From contig CAWBCD010000012.1 in assembly GCA_963787205.1 (NCBI GenBank), positions 62,001-126,000 on the forward strand: DNA of 64,000 bases, read 5' to 3'. The position numbers and the translations under genes are program-made. The notes beneath the pieces are model-generated. The model was not told where the DNA came from. It saw nothing but the letters and a program-made list of their open reading frames with translations, and ran no database searches. Every line of letters starts with the position of its first letter. The first letter of the stretch is position 1. Shown piece by piece: positions 19,901 to 29,015 of the stretch. Source of the stretch: DATFNI01 sp963787205 (GTDB taxonomy: Bacteria; Bacteroidota; Rhodothermia; Balneolales; DATFMH01).

Positions 19901-20530
19901 CAAGCTGAAAGCATTATGCTCATGGATGAACACGAGGCAGAGCTTTTTGGCAGGTATGGGGAAGCACGGAGCAAAGTGAGCAAATATACCCCGTACATCA
20001 CTTCAACCCGCGGCAAACTCGCCCTGATGACAGACCAGATGAATCTGCTGGACCAGCAGGGCTACCATCAAAAGGCCTTGGCAATGTTAGATAAAGTAGA
20101 GCATGCCGAGGTGAGCCTTGGGGTAACTCAAAAGCAAGTACAAGCCGAATATGCAATTGCGCAACAACAGATGCAGGGCGCAATTGACGGAACCGTACCA
20201 ATGGCCCCATCCAGTCCTAATGGGGTAGCAGGAAGCCAGACCGACAGTGTTCTCTCTGTGAAACCAACCAAGTTGCACTTAAACGCAAACTACCCGAACC
20301 CGTTCAACCCGACCACAATCATTAGCTATCAGCTGGCCCAAAGTGGTCATATGCGATTGACAGTCTGGAATATACTAGGACGCCGTGTAGCAACATTGGT
20401 GGACGCCAATCAGCAAAAAGGTATCCATGAGGTAACCTTCAATGCCTCACAATTGTCAAGTGGAGTATATTTCTACCGCCTGCAGTCAGGGAACAAGGTG
20501 CTGGTGAAGAAGATGTTATTAGTTAAATAA
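16979..20530 (+). CDS. Giant T9SS cargo protein: propeller-like N-domain, beta-helix, sorting domain
   Basis: 1183 aa from the ATG at 16979, chosen because a strong Shine-Dalgarno (aaaggggg) lies just before it and the signal peptide (VMIILAVIFLCWTQVLAQ) follows. Residues about 120-540 form a domain I do not recognise, with DPVIAVGPNYVVEAVNAVLAVF and repeated beta segments, possibly a propeller. Residues about 545-840 are a right-handed beta-helix with GNWWGT near its end. Residues about 860-1070 are mostly helical. The last 90 residues are a type A T9SS sorting domain (YPNPFNPTT, SSGVYFYRL). The last three parts are homologous to the two S53 proteins downstream. Confidence 0.85.
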   Translation: MRTNTKSFRSVMIILAVIFLCWTQVLAQSKYQPYRGTTPPSGAVSLSNLPQLPKNLGHSTVTAIPFRPGPTYSPTVEKYMQEKAVSDTMRAVLERDGNAPTMSNSPTSSRTIAGMAKSSASSPSTTQEVLNENFQGINETVAGYVPPDPVIAVGPNYVVEAVNAVLAVFNKSGTELLEKSFSNLFAVTGKIGDPKVIYDQYSQRYVIVALDFTSGNYEIAASASSDPTGTWYPYTSSAKYKGNTYTGYWPDYTGLGYDNTAIYITSDQYKESALTHFKYSKVRIFDKSQLYNNQTLTYHDFTGMSDNYGNVLSLKPAHHFGTTSSAYLINTEYNGGSSVTLWRIDNPISNPSIHQQAIINVASYSVPDSAIQEGSSFRLDAGDNRTQDCIWRDGYLYTAFTTNHNWGSGNVDAIQYLKINTSTNSAAIDAVYGSASSFYFYPNIYVDNYGNIALVFNRSSSNEYGSVRWAIRRPFDSALESSQSLREGAGTYKYYVSHRNRWGDYSGIALDGGKNTKIWMCGEWATNNNSWSTQIGSFDFYPKTLSSSITNNLTLDGAYAVPSNVHISSNATLTIDAGTILGMGNGVEFIDDPGSKISANGTPSNPVYMTSIGPNVGWNGVVLQGDGNVFVWTLFDRGNEDVDVESDNNTFESCTFQNGWRGISTYWNQSGDGLITDFTLIDCMVRDNSTVGVVVYNANASLNTTTVTDNGSAGIWFYNSNPSNIYYNAFTSNDTDPYDYPNRSGLEVTGGSYVYLPDNARNLISENPTYQILNYSDGTLSMGTSGSPGSNSVSGGYGSIDNQSATTINAYGNWWGTAYPTSNLFNGPVDYSGYLTSDPCLQGGPGCGAGAQYPGQMAPTSPEHMLVQQTANRLTMDTKKVSSTTGVSSVSLSNDRQKRRALMHTLWGEIYNAKDGQSLIKMMQQLYLLHMASWGDTSFTSERKQDRTLWGGMIQDYLNGTHVSDANNVIISAVQAESIMLMDEHEAELFGRYGEARSKVSKYTPYITSTRGKLALMTDQMNLLDQQGYHQKALAMLDKVEHAEVSLGVTQKQVQAEYAIAQQQMQGAIDGTVPMAPSSPNGVAGSQTDSVLSVKPTKLHLNANYPNPFNPTTIISYQLAQSGHMRLTVWNILGRRVATLVDANQQKGIHEVTFNASQLSSGVYFYRLQSGNKVLVKKMLLVK

Positions 20531-20543
20531 GTAACGGACAAAT

Positions 20544-20577
20544 CTGTGTGGGGTTCCTATAATGGAACCCCACACAG
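20544..20577 (+). terminator. Terminator-like perfect palindrome
   Basis: A perfect 14-bp stem (ctgtgtggggttcc with ggaaccccacacag) has the loop tataat. It follows the cargo gene by 13 bp. The T-run after it is poor. The other two cargo genes have related palindromes at the same place. Confidence 0.7.
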
Positions 20578-20684
20578 GTTTAGGATTTGACTCTTTTTCA
20601 ATTTAGATAAACTCGAAGAGAAATCTTAACTCGTCCCCTCTTACAATTGCTGTTATACGATAGGAAACAGCGTTTTTGAGGTAG

Positions 20685-20737
20685 TACCGGTGGTGGGACT
20701 CGAACCCACACTTCACGAGGAAACACGATTTTGAGTC
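20685..20737 (-). other. 3' half of a tRNA-Leu(CAA): probable attachment-site scar
   Basis: On the minus strand this reads as the anticodon loop (ctcaaaa, anticodon CAA), a long variable arm, a perfect T-arm (gtggg ttcgagt cccac) and the 3' acceptor strand. The 5' half (acceptor, D-arm) is missing: upstream bases do not pair and have no D-loop. Replacement of the 5' half at the anticodon is what integration by a tyrosine recombinase leaves behind. Two direct 12-bp repeats (tttggtagccc plus one base) at 20786-20809 may be integrase arm sites or an integrase gene end. Confidence 0.65.
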
Positions 20738-20821
20738 AGGACGCGATCGCCCCTTATGTGTCTAAAACAGGGGCTTCCCCCCATCTTTGGTAGCCCATTT
20801 GGTAGCCCGATTTAAGGTATT

Positions 20822-21067
20822 TTGCTTCGAATCTCATACTGGATTCATGGTCCTTCAGGCACCCTGGAAATATGGGAGCATGGGTCAACGATTCATGGTC
20901 ACATCGGAATCGTAATCTCCTGGCAGAAATCAAGCGGGGAAGCGGTGGAAGGAAATACCCATACGGATGGGCACCAAAAGCCGCAAGGCGTATGGATTCG
21001 CTACCGGGACATCATCCCCTCGGATTACTTCTGGATTCGGTGGTTCACCTTGGTTACATACCGATAG
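20822..21067 (+). pseudogene. CHAP/endolysin-like C-terminal fragment, copy 2
   Basis: The frame reads SGTLEIWEHGSTIHGHIGIVIS, then GEAVEGNTHTDG, GVWIRYRD and a stop 4 bp before the spanin-like gene. It corresponds to the C-terminal half of a CHAP-type hydrolase and is cut at the same point as copy 1. Only a TTG is available as a start, and the catalytic Cys region is absent, so it should be inactive. Confidence 0.6.
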
Positions 21068-21070
21068 GCC

Positions 21071-21631
21071 ATGTTGAGCAGATTGAAAACCATCCTCACA
21101 ACGGCGCTGGCTTCCCTGCTGATTGGAATCGTCATTGGCTGGACGGCCCATTCTGGGAATAGGGATCGGCAGATACCATCCCTGCGGGATTTTAAGTATA
21201 TGCACATTCCGAATATGAAGTTGCCTTCCTTTAGTGGAGCTATCACGCCACAACTTATTTTCGTGACCGATACGGTTCGGGTTACCAAATTGAGGCGGGA
21301 TACCATTTATGTCCCGAAAGCGATGCCTCATTATGTGCTGTCTAATCCGGACAATGCTATTACTACTCATGGATCCAAAATCGATTGGACAGTTTGGAAT
21401 CCGGAAAGTCATACTTACCAGGTTCGAGAGTACCGGTACCATCCTAGTAATTGGCACGTTGGGGTATCCGTGGATGCAATAACTCTACCGTTGCAACCTT
21501 TTACCTTGATTGGACTTAACGGTATGATTGGTTATAATCGCCTCAGATTAGGTATTGGAGAATATACTGGATTTAATTTTGAACCATATACCGTGATTCG
21601 TGTTAGCTATCGACTTATTTCTAGGGAATAG
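21071..21631 (+). CDS. Spanin-like membrane-anchored protein, copy 2
   Basis: 186 aa starting at ATG 21071 (MLSRLKTILTT), with one N-terminal transmembrane helix, then DTVRVTKLRRDTIYVP and a C-terminal strand-rich part ending YTVIRVSYRL. It is homologous throughout to 15220-15768. Unlike copy 1 it has an ATG, so it may be the intact member. The lysis role is inferred only from the endolysin-like fragment immediately upstream and the layout: helix anchor, periplasmic linker, short C-terminal domain. Confidence 0.55.
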   Translation: MLSRLKTILTTALASLLIGIVIGWTAHSGNRDRQIPSLRDFKYMHIPNMKLPSFSGAITPQLIFVTDTVRVTKLRRDTIYVPKAMPHYVLSNPDNAITTHGSKIDWTVWNPESHTYQVREYRYHPSNWHVGVSVDAITLPLQPFTLIGLNGMIGYNRLRLGIGEYTGFNFEPYTVIRVSYRLISRE

Positions 21632-21849
21632 ATATCATAATCTAAGTTCAATAAGTACTACCCTAATTTCCCCATTATTTCAATTGAGGTTTTTCATCTA
21701 TGCCAGTCAGGAATCAACATCGTTAATGTTATTTTCTTTTTTGAAGTTATTTTACTGTACACCTGCTTCGGCTTTTATCATGCACTCTACTTTCACTATC
21801 CTAACTGGTTCAAAATAATTTAGATTGTTTAGAGGCATATTTTATTGAC

Positions 21850-21985
21850 TAACTAATTAATTAAATCTTGCGGTATTGATCCGAAGGAATTTCAATGATC
21901 TGGGCTCAAATTTAACATAAACTTTACTTGTTTTTTACAATCATTGTTAGTATATCACTTATGTAATTATGTTATTGATATGTGT
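21850..21985 (+). promoter_or_regulatory. Conserved AT-rich leader, copy 2
   Basis: This is the homologue of 15860-15990, with the same order of conserved pieces and ending attgttagta, acttatgta, tgttattgatatgt. It lies about 260 bp before the next gene, as in copy 1. Such conservation of non-coding DNA between two copies suggests a shared promoter or leader. The rest of 21632-22241 has no supported feature. Confidence 0.4.
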
Positions 21986-22241
21986 TGGTTATATCAGTAA
22001 CCATACAAGTATTGGATGTTTTGCCTCACATTAAGACGTTACGTCCGCAACAAAGAACACTGAAATTGACAAAATACGTCCAGTCGGTTTTCTTATGGGA
22101 TTAAGAATTGATAGTTTGTCTCCTTTATGATTTTTCCGGCGAGGAAAGACTATTTCTTTTTGGAGTGCACTAGTGTGTCAAGGATGTTTTTCAGAGTAAT
22201 GTATAAGTGACAATAAACGCCATTTAAATATTGGATTCATC

Positions 22242-23216
22242 ATGAAACATTTTCTGATTTATTTAGTTCTCATTTTAGAAGCCATTCTTATTGCCAGTTG
22301 TGAAATCTTCGGCACAAGGAGCCCTCAAAATCTCGGATTAAAAGGACAACATGTTACAGGTCTTTATTCCGATGGGAATTACATTATTGCAGGTACTGAG
22401 AAAGGGATATTTCTTTCCACAGATAGTGGGGACAACTGGATATTAGCAGACAGTGCCATTTATCTTAATAATTTTTTGGTACCTAATAATATATCTCCCC
22501 CATCTATTCGACTCACTATTTGGGGAGATGATAGCACTATTTTTGCGGGTATTGAAGGTGGAGAGAGTGCAGGGGTTTTGCTTTCCACTGACAAGGGTAA
22601 AACTTGGAGGCAAAAAGATACATACTTTACTGAAGAGATTAACGGTGGTTTTACCAAGATCGGAAATACTATCTTTGTCGGTACAAACCATGGTGTCTTT
22701 TTCACTACAGATGCGGGTTCGAGTTGGCAAGCTGCGGCTGATACAAATAAAATGCATCCCGTTTTTTCTTTAGCCAGTATTGGTACGACCCTTTTTGCTG
22801 GAATACCTAATATAGGAGTATTCCGATCTACTGATAAGGGTAAAACTTGGGCCATCGTTAATCATGGTTTGACAAATACGTCCACACTTACTCTTACCAC
22901 TTTAAGCTCTAAACTTTATGTTGGTGTACGACAGGCTTTTGATACTGCCAATGGCGGAGTATTTATTTCTAACAATAACGGTGAGAATTGGAACCCATTA
23001 AATAACAAGCTAACCTCTCATACAGTCAACGTATTGTATTCAACTAATTCAACTCTTTTTGCTGGGACCAATAGCGGCGTTTATTTCTCAGCTGATCAAG
23101 GTAGCATGTGGAATTTGTTCGATTCAGTAGATGCTTCAACGTTCACGTCCAATGACTCTTATTTGTTTATTGGAACAAATAATGGAGTTAAGCGCTATCC
23201 ACTTTCTCAGTTTTAA
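22242..23216 (+). CDS. Lipoprotein beta-propeller with Asp-box (BNR/sialidase-like) repeats
   Basis: 324 aa. The signal peptide ends in a lipobox (LIASC). The mature protein is built of about seven similar units, each with a strand, an AGT.GVF-like strand and an Asp-box of the form S/T-x-D-x-G-x-x-W (STDSGDNW, STDKGKTW, TTDAGSSW, SNNNGENW, SADQGSMW). This is the BNR/photosynthesis-stability-factor type of propeller. No sialidase active-site arginines can be placed, so it is probably a binding or scaffold protein, not an enzyme. It precedes the S53 gene by about 200 bp. Confidence 0.8.
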   Translation: MKHFLIYLVLILEAILIASCEIFGTRSPQNLGLKGQHVTGLYSDGNYIIAGTEKGIFLSTDSGDNWILADSAIYLNNFLVPNNISPPSIRLTIWGDDSTIFAGIEGGESAGVLLSTDKGKTWRQKDTYFTEEINGGFTKIGNTIFVGTNHGVFFTTDAGSSWQAAADTNKMHPVFSLASIGTTLFAGIPNIGVFRSTDKGKTWAIVNHGLTNTSTLTLTTLSSKLYVGVRQAFDTANGGVFISNNNGENWNPLNNKLTSHTVNVLYSTNSTLFAGTNSGVYFSADQGSMWNLFDSVDASTFTSNDSYLFIGTNNGVKRYPLSQF

Positions 23217-23422
23217 TCAATGAAGACAACCCTTTTATGGTAACATAATAACTTAGAAGTCAACAGGCAGTGTTGCAGCACCACCTGTTGACAAGATATA
23301 ACGGCAATAAAAAGAAATCCACACAACTTGTCCCTAAAAGAAAGGGAGAGGTGTGCTTTTTTATTTGCCTTAATTAATAAAACAATCGCACATCACATTT
23401 CAAAATGGAGAGGAATCAAAAT

Positions 23423-23923
23423 ATGAAAAAGGCAACATTACTGTTTTTGCTTTTTATTGCTGGGATCTTCTCGCTTCAGATATTCATCGTTACTGCAGCC
23501 AACGCTCAACAAAGAATTCACGGGAGTATTCCTAAAGTTATTTCCAAATTAGGATTAAAACCTATCGGACGCCTGGATTCTACTGAACGCCTGAATCTCT
23601 CTATTTGCTTACCCGTGCGTAACAAACAGTCACTCGAAAACTTGTTCGATCAGATTAATAATCCGAATAGCCCTCAATTTCACAAGTACCGTACACACCA
23701 GAAAATCACGGAACTATTTGGACCGACCGAAGAAGAGTACCTTGCTCTTGAGAATTTTGCAAAGAAAAACGGTCTTAAGATAGCCAATACCTATTCAAAT
23801 CGTATGGTACTGGACGTAACTGGCAGGGTGGCCGATATTGAAAAAGCCTTCAAACTGAACACACCCTGCACTCAAAGTGCAGGGGTTCAGATCCGGACTG
23901 AAAGTCCTACTCTTACTCCATGA
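23423..23923 (+). pseudogene. S53 protease gene, 5' part, cut by IS200-type element
   Basis: Start at ATG 23423, with ggagagg about 9 bases upstream. A signal peptide (LLFLLFIAGIFSLQIFIVTAANAQ) is followed by a pro-kumamolisin activation domain: LRLSICLPVRNK-like, FHKYRTHQKITELFGPTEEEYLALENFAKKNGLKI, NRMVLDVTGRVADIEKAFKLN. The gene's own sequence ends at about 23860; the remaining codons to 23923 are element DNA. Residues continue without gap in the 3' part at 24444, when compared with the intact homologue at 30346. As it stands, only a propeptide is made. Confidence 0.85.
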
Positions 23924-24443
23924 TAAAGTCTGAGTTGTCTTCCCCGTCCTTACTTCTATGATGTTCTAAGTATTCCTGGACCATCTCATCGGTTATGTTT
24001 CCTGTGCTCCAGGCTCCGTAACCACTCGCCCAAAAATGCCGGCCCCAATACCGCTCGGCCAACTGGGGAAATTCCCCCTGCAAGATCCGAGAGGTACGTC
24101 CCTTTATTCGTTTCATTAGCTGACTGATCGCCGTGCGTGGGGGATATTCTATATGGATATGTACATGATCCTTGCTGACCACCCCCTTCAGAATCTGAAT
24201 CTCTTCCACCTCACATACCTGGATGATTAGCTCCCGACATCGCTTCTGGATATCCCCTTGCAAGACATGGTAGCGATACTTGGTTACCCACACCAAATGA
24301 CAGGTCAGTCGGCTTACTGTATGAGATCCTTTTCGCATTTTCTTTTCCATAGCCTCAATATATGTCCGGCTATAGATTTTTCGAAATACTAAAGTTCTGC
24401 ACTAAAGTGCAGGGTTTTAAACCCGAACCTGAGACCAATAAAT
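23861..24443 (-). mobile_element. IS200-type (IS200/IS605 family) insertion sequence, 583 bp
   Basis: The ends are set by comparing the interrupted gene with its homologue: the two protein parts join with no gap, giving a 583-bp insert (ends uncertain by 3 bp at most). Both ends carry a ctgcact...agtgcag hairpin (23867-23883 and about 24389-24405), as expected for this family, and there is no target duplication. It carries a single tnpA and no tnpB. Confidence 0.85.
23913..24350 (-). CDS. tnpA: IS200-type Y1 transposase
   Basis: 145 aa. The Y1-transposase pattern is complete: HLVWVTKYRYHVL at the N-terminus, the HUH motif in DHVHIHI (His62, His64) and the catalytic tyrosine in MVQEYLEHH (Tyr127). 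GRHFWASGYGAWSTGNI is typical of the family. The enzyme cuts single-stranded DNA at hairpin-bearing ends and can rejoin the flanks precisely. It appears intact. It lies inside an S53 protease gene, in the opposite direction. Confidence 0.95.
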   Translation of the reverse strand: MEKKMRKGSHTVSRLTCHLVWVTKYRYHVLQGDIQKRCRELIIQVCEVEEIQILKGVVSKDHVHIHIEYPPRTAISQLMKRIKGRTSRILQGEFPQLAERYWGRHFWASGYGAWSTGNITDEMVQEYLEHHRSKDGEDNSDFIME

Positions 24444-27400
24444 TTGCATATTTATAACCTCCCGACGGAAAATAGAACTTTCTTTGCTCCTGACGTATCT
24501 CCGTCTATACCTAACGGCTTACCGATATTGGATATAGAGGGTTTAAATAACTATTTCGTTTCACATCCAGTGCTGCCTAAAGCAACTTCCTTCCCGAATG
24601 ATGGTTCTGGTACTAATGGCAGTTATCAAGGTTATGATTTTAGGAATGCCTATCTACCGAATGATACCCTGAGCGGTTACGGCCAAATTGTGGGTTTATT
24701 CGAAATGGATGGATATTACTTGAGTGATATTCATAGTTATGAAGATGGCTCAAATCTACCCCATGTCCCTATGCAAAATATTCTTTTAGATAATTTAACT
24801 GGACAACCAAACACTGTTGGTGGAGACGGAGAAGTTTCGTTGGACATCGAAGTGGCGGCAGCAATGGCTCCGTATCTCAAAAAAATAGTTGTCTTCGAAG
24901 GAAATAACTGGACAGATATCCTGAATAGTATGGAAGCTCATCCAGAAATTCATCAACTAAGCTGTTCATGGGGGGATAAGGATACTTCGTCATCGCATCT
25001 TTCAGCAGAACATACCATTTTTGATATGATGGGGGTGCAGGGACAAACCTTTTTTCTAGCCTCTGGAGATGGAGATGCATTTGTCAGTGATCTGATGGTA
25101 CCAGACGACGACACACTTATTACCACTGTTGGAGGAACAGAGTTAACTATGAATGGCCAAGGTGCCTCATTTGCATCGGAAACCGTGTGGAATCATGGCT
25201 ACTATGCAAATAATAAACAATGGTATACGGGAAAATATTATTGGGGAAGTAGTGGCGGAATAAGTACCCGCACCTCCATTCCCAGTTGGCAACAGAGTGT
25301 CGATATGTCCAGTAACCAAGGATCGACGACCATGCGAAATGTTCCGGATGTTTCAATGGTTGCCGATGGAGTATGGGCAATTTATTGGAATGGACAATAC
25401 AAAAAAGCGGTCATGGGTACCAGCATAGCAGCACCGCTGTGGGCCAGCTTCACTGCTCTTGTGAATGAGCAAGGAGAAACGGGGGGACTCAATCCGATCG
25501 GTTTCTTAAATCCTGCCTTGTATTATATGGGCAAAACTAATGGGAATACCGATTTTCATGATATTACTGTTGGCAACAATGAATGGCCAGATAGTCCCAA
25601 TAAATTTTCTGCTGAACCGGGATATGATCTTTGTACCGGCTGGGGGTCACCCAATGGGCAAACTACAATTCAGGCATTACTCGATTACGAAGCAAGACAA
25701 AGTGCCCCAATTTTATCCACTTCCATCACGAGTAATACCACGTTGTCGGGGAAATATTACAGGGTTGACCAAAACGTATTGATAGACGGTTCTTCGACTC
25801 TTACCATTCCCTCGGGTGTCCATCTGTTCTTTGCACCTGGCAAGGAAATTACGGTCCAGCCCGGCTCCAAAATTATCGCCAACGGCACCTCCAGTCAGCC
25901 CATCCGGTTTGAACGTCTCGATCCAACCCAGGCATGGGGTCAGGTGTATATGAACGGGAGTGGCAACCAATTTACATGGTGCCTTTTTGACGGAGGGAAT
26001 AAGAACGTAGGAATACTGAGCAAAAATAACACCTTCTCAAACTGTACGTTTCGCAATGGCTGGCGGGGCATCAGTTCGGGTGCCAATAACGATGGCAGTG
26101 GAGGAAGCAGTTCCTTTACCCTGAACAATTGCATGATTGAGGACAACAGCACCGTAGGAGTGGTGGCCTACCATGATAACCCTACCCTGTATAATACCAC
26201 CATTCAACACAGCGGTTCTGCCGGGTTATGGCTCTATGATGCCGCTTTCGACGAATACTCTCCCGGCCATAATGCCATCCTCAACAATAACACCGACCAG
26301 GTAGATAATGGAGCCCGTCAGGGAATGGAAATAAATGGCGGCAGTGACGTATCCATGATAGATGGGGTGAACGAGATTGAGGATAACCCTAACTATCAAA
26401 TCCTGGTTGACCCCTCCTCTACTCTGACAATGGGAGATGCCGGTACCTCGCAAGAAGGAGATAATAGCGTCTTTGCGGCATCGGGAAACTCTAATTATCT
26501 GGTTTACAATGAGAGCTCCACCTCGGTAGACGCCTATGGAAACTGGTGGGGTACGGCTAACCCGAGCAGTTCTCTGTTTTATGGACCGATTGACTATTCC
26601 GGTTCCCTGTATTATGACCCATGTGGTATAATTGGATGCGGGGTTCAATCCGGTCAATATCCCCAACATATGGCTCCATCCAGTCCGGAACCCATGCTGG
26701 TTCGAGGAGTCTCCAAAGAGACATCCCCAGAAGTGCAAATGAGCACTTCCCCATCGAAGACTTCTTCGGTATCCCTGGCGAGTAACCAGACAAAGCTGCG
26801 AGCACGTATGCATACCCTCTGGGGAGAAATTGCCCAGGCATCTGACGGACAGAGTCTTATGAAGGAAACCCAGGAGCTCTACATGCTACACCTGGTATCC
26901 TATAAAGACAGTTCCTTCTCCAGTGAAAGGAAACAAGACCGGACTCTCTGGGATGGAATGATCCGAAACTATCTGAACGGTTCACCTATTACCGGTGCAA
27001 ACGAGATTACCCTGTCAGCGGCCCAGGCAGAACGGCTCATGCTTATGGACGAGCATGAAGCTTACCGTTTCGGACGCTATGCGGAGGCCCAAAAAAAAGT
27101 AACAGAATATGCTCCCTACATCAGTTCTGCCCGTGGAAAGATCGCTCATATGACCGATCAGATGAACCTGCTGGACGTGCAGGGATCATATAAACAAGAA
27201 TTGGCCCTGCTTGACAAAGTAGAACAAGCGGAAGTAAGTCTGGGCGAACCGGCTAAACAGGTAGCTGCCCGTTATCAGATCGCACAGGAAAACATACAGG
27301 AGGCCCTGAATCTGAAGATGGCCGGTTCCAATGGGGCCGTCGGTAACCTATCGGATAGTGTTGCCTCGGTAAAACCAACCCGAACTGCCCTAAACGCAAA

Positions 27401-27641
27401 CTACCCGAACCCGTTCAATCCCACCACCATCATTAGTTATCAGCTGGCCCAAAGTGGTCATATACGGCTGACAGTCTGGAATATATTGGGACGACGAGTG
27501 GCTACATTGGTGGATGCGAATCAGCAAAAAGGCATTCATGAGGTAAGCTTCAACGCCTCACAACTATCCAGCGGGGTATATTTCTACCGCCTGCAGTCAG
27601 GGAACAAGGTGCTGGTTAAGAAGATGCTATTGATGAAATAA
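24444..27641 (+). pseudogene. S53 protease gene, 3' part: catalytic domain, beta-helix, T9SS sorting domain
   Basis: 1065 codons after the IS200-type insert. It continues the propeptide (PTENRTFFAPD) into an S53 sedolisin domain. The Glu/Asp pair is in GEVSLDIEVAAAMAP (Glu130, Asp134 of this part), the oxyanion Asp in ASGDGD (Asp209) and the nucleophile in GTSIAAPLW (Ser327). Then follow a beta-helix (about 425-740, ending near AYGNWWGT), a helical region and a type A T9SS sorting domain. All catalytic residues are kept, so the gene is only blocked by the insert. A TTG at 24444 could in theory start translation, but without a signal peptide. Its last 2 kb are nearly identical to the third cargo gene. 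Confidence 0.85.
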
Positions 27642-27710
27642 GTATTGGACAAACCTGTCGGGGTTCCTTCGATTGAATCCCGACAGGTTATATAAATAGT
27701 TTCTTTATTT
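25717..27710 (+). repeat. Near-identical 2-kb direct repeat, copy A
   Basis: From 25717 to 27710 the DNA matches 32033-34026 with a constant offset of 6316 bp and only scattered base changes, most of them silent. It covers the beta-helix, helical and sorting-domain coding parts plus the terminator palindrome. Sequence to the left of 25717 diverges at once, while the right end stops just after ttctttattt. Confidence 0.95.
27652..27689 (+). terminator. Terminator-like palindrome after the split S53 gene
   Basis: A 15-bp stem (27652-27666 with 27675-27689, one G-T pair) starts 10 bp after the stop codon. It is part of the 2-kb repeat and related to the palindromes after the other two cargo genes. 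Confidence 0.75.
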
Positions 27711-27863
27711 ATAAATAGATTAGTAGTTCAACAAAAACCCAATTTTTTAATTATAAATTAACATGCCTAAAACAAGCTAAACATTGTACTAATTATTTTG
27801 CGTGAATTTAGAATAAGTGTTTCAACCCTACATTATTTATAAAATATTTTAGATGGCACTATA

Positions 27864-28580
27864 TTAATATTTATAAATAATCCCAAACATAAATAACTGA
27901 GAAAAGTGTTTTCCAGAATCTCGAGCTAAACCACTGAAATAATTTTGCACTTTATAGTTTTGGAATCCATACGCATAGCTCGTCGTTAATCCCCATTTCC
28001 CGAAAGATAGGGTTAAAGAAGACCGCAGACGCAGCATGGCAAACGGTTCGCTTATTTTATAGTTTGTAGTTTCTGGAAATTGGCCGTTTGCGTCAGATAC
28101 CATCCCTTTTTCTCTACTATTGATATTCAATCCGATTTCAGGTCCAATTGTTAGATCAACTACGGAAGTTGGTAATAAAAATCTTTGTCCAATATTGGGA
28201 TACAGGTTTATGAAATCCATTGATAACAGGGCATGACCTTTTCCAGATCCTCTAATATTAGAACCAAGAGAGCCAATGGTATTGATCATTACCCGGCTTC
28301 GTAACAGTTGAGTACCCAACTGAAGTCCCAGGATGAGGTACTTTTTTGTTATGCGTTGAATCTGTGCCGCAACACTATATGAGAGAGCAAAATTATTGCC
28401 GTAAGGATCTTCAATTAGGGATTTTTGTACTCCATTAATACCCTCAAAAAAAACCGTTGGAGAAGCACCACCACTAAAATAAAAGTAACCTGTATTTATC
28501 TGCATAGAATATTCAGTGCTTTGCCCGTAAGCAACTGTTACAAATACCATATATAGCACCAACGCTACCGCTATTTTCAT
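27864..28580 (-). CDS. Outer-membrane beta-barrel protein of unknown function
   Basis: 238 aa with a signal peptide (IAVALVLYMVFVTVAYG-Q). The rest alternates strands and turns: YFYFSGG, LILGLQLGTQL, LTIGPEIGLNI, FAMLRLRSSLTLSFGKWGLTTSYAYGF, and ends in an aromatic strand (FSQLFMFGIIYKY), the usual C-terminal end of small outer-membrane barrels. It is the only minus-strand host-type gene between the cargo genes. No characterised family is recognised. Its upstream side carries a long AT-rich region that ends at the IS5-family insertion. Confidence 0.75.
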   Translation of the reverse strand: MKIAVALVLYMVFVTVAYGQSTEYSMQINTGYFYFSGGASPTVFFEGINGVQKSLIEDPYGNNFALSYSVAAQIQRITKKYLILGLQLGTQLLRSRVMINTIGSLGSNIRGSGKGHALLSMDFINLYPNIGQRFLLPTSVVDLTIGPEIGLNINSREKGMVSDANGQFPETTNYKISEPFAMLRLRSSLTLSFGKWGLTTSYAYGFQNYKVQNYFSGLARDSGKHFSQLFMFGIIYKY

Positions 28581-29015
28581 AACATTTTAGAAGTAGTTAA
28601 AATCCGAAACGTTACTAAACAGTAATACTGATTTAAAAATTCTTACACAATTAAAATTTAAATTTTCCAAAGAAAAATATCAATAGTTGATCAATAGATA
28701 TAACAAATACGAATCATTGTAACCTTAACCTTTGATATGAACTTTTATTAAATAGTTTCGTTATAAGTTTGCTAGCACAAAAATCCTTTAAATGGGTCAA
28801 TAATTCAATTTAAGTAGATATCAATATTTTTAAAAAAATCCAAAATATTACATATAAATGATTTGTTTTTTTGAAAAATTATAACCAATATTCATTATAT
28901 TTTGTTGTTTATTCAGCAAATAACAATTAGCTGAATTGGTATTTGTTATACTATATATTGGTGTGTATGTATAGAGACTTTGTTCGCCTTATTGTTTTAG
29001 TATGACATACTAATA
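28581..29015. other. AT-rich intergenic region next to IS5-type insertion
   Basis: Very AT-rich DNA with a faint likeness to the conserved leaders at 15.9 and 21.9 kb (tgttatactatatattggtgtgt near 28947-28969). It is cut by the IS at 29016, so it was probably the 5' leader of the third cargo gene. The base run taata at 29011-29015 is repeated at 30294-30298 as the target duplication. Confidence 0.4.

Noticed and set aside
20680..20815. Intact tRNA-Leu gene
   Set aside because: The minus-strand sequence before the anticodon has no D-arm and no 5' acceptor strand to pair with the 3' strand, so only the 3' half is present.
20872..21162. 96-codon ORF overlapping the CHAP fragment and the spanin-like gene
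   Set aside because: The same DNA in the other frame gives the recognised GHIGIV/EGNT pattern conserved in both copies, while this frame is interrupted in copy 1.
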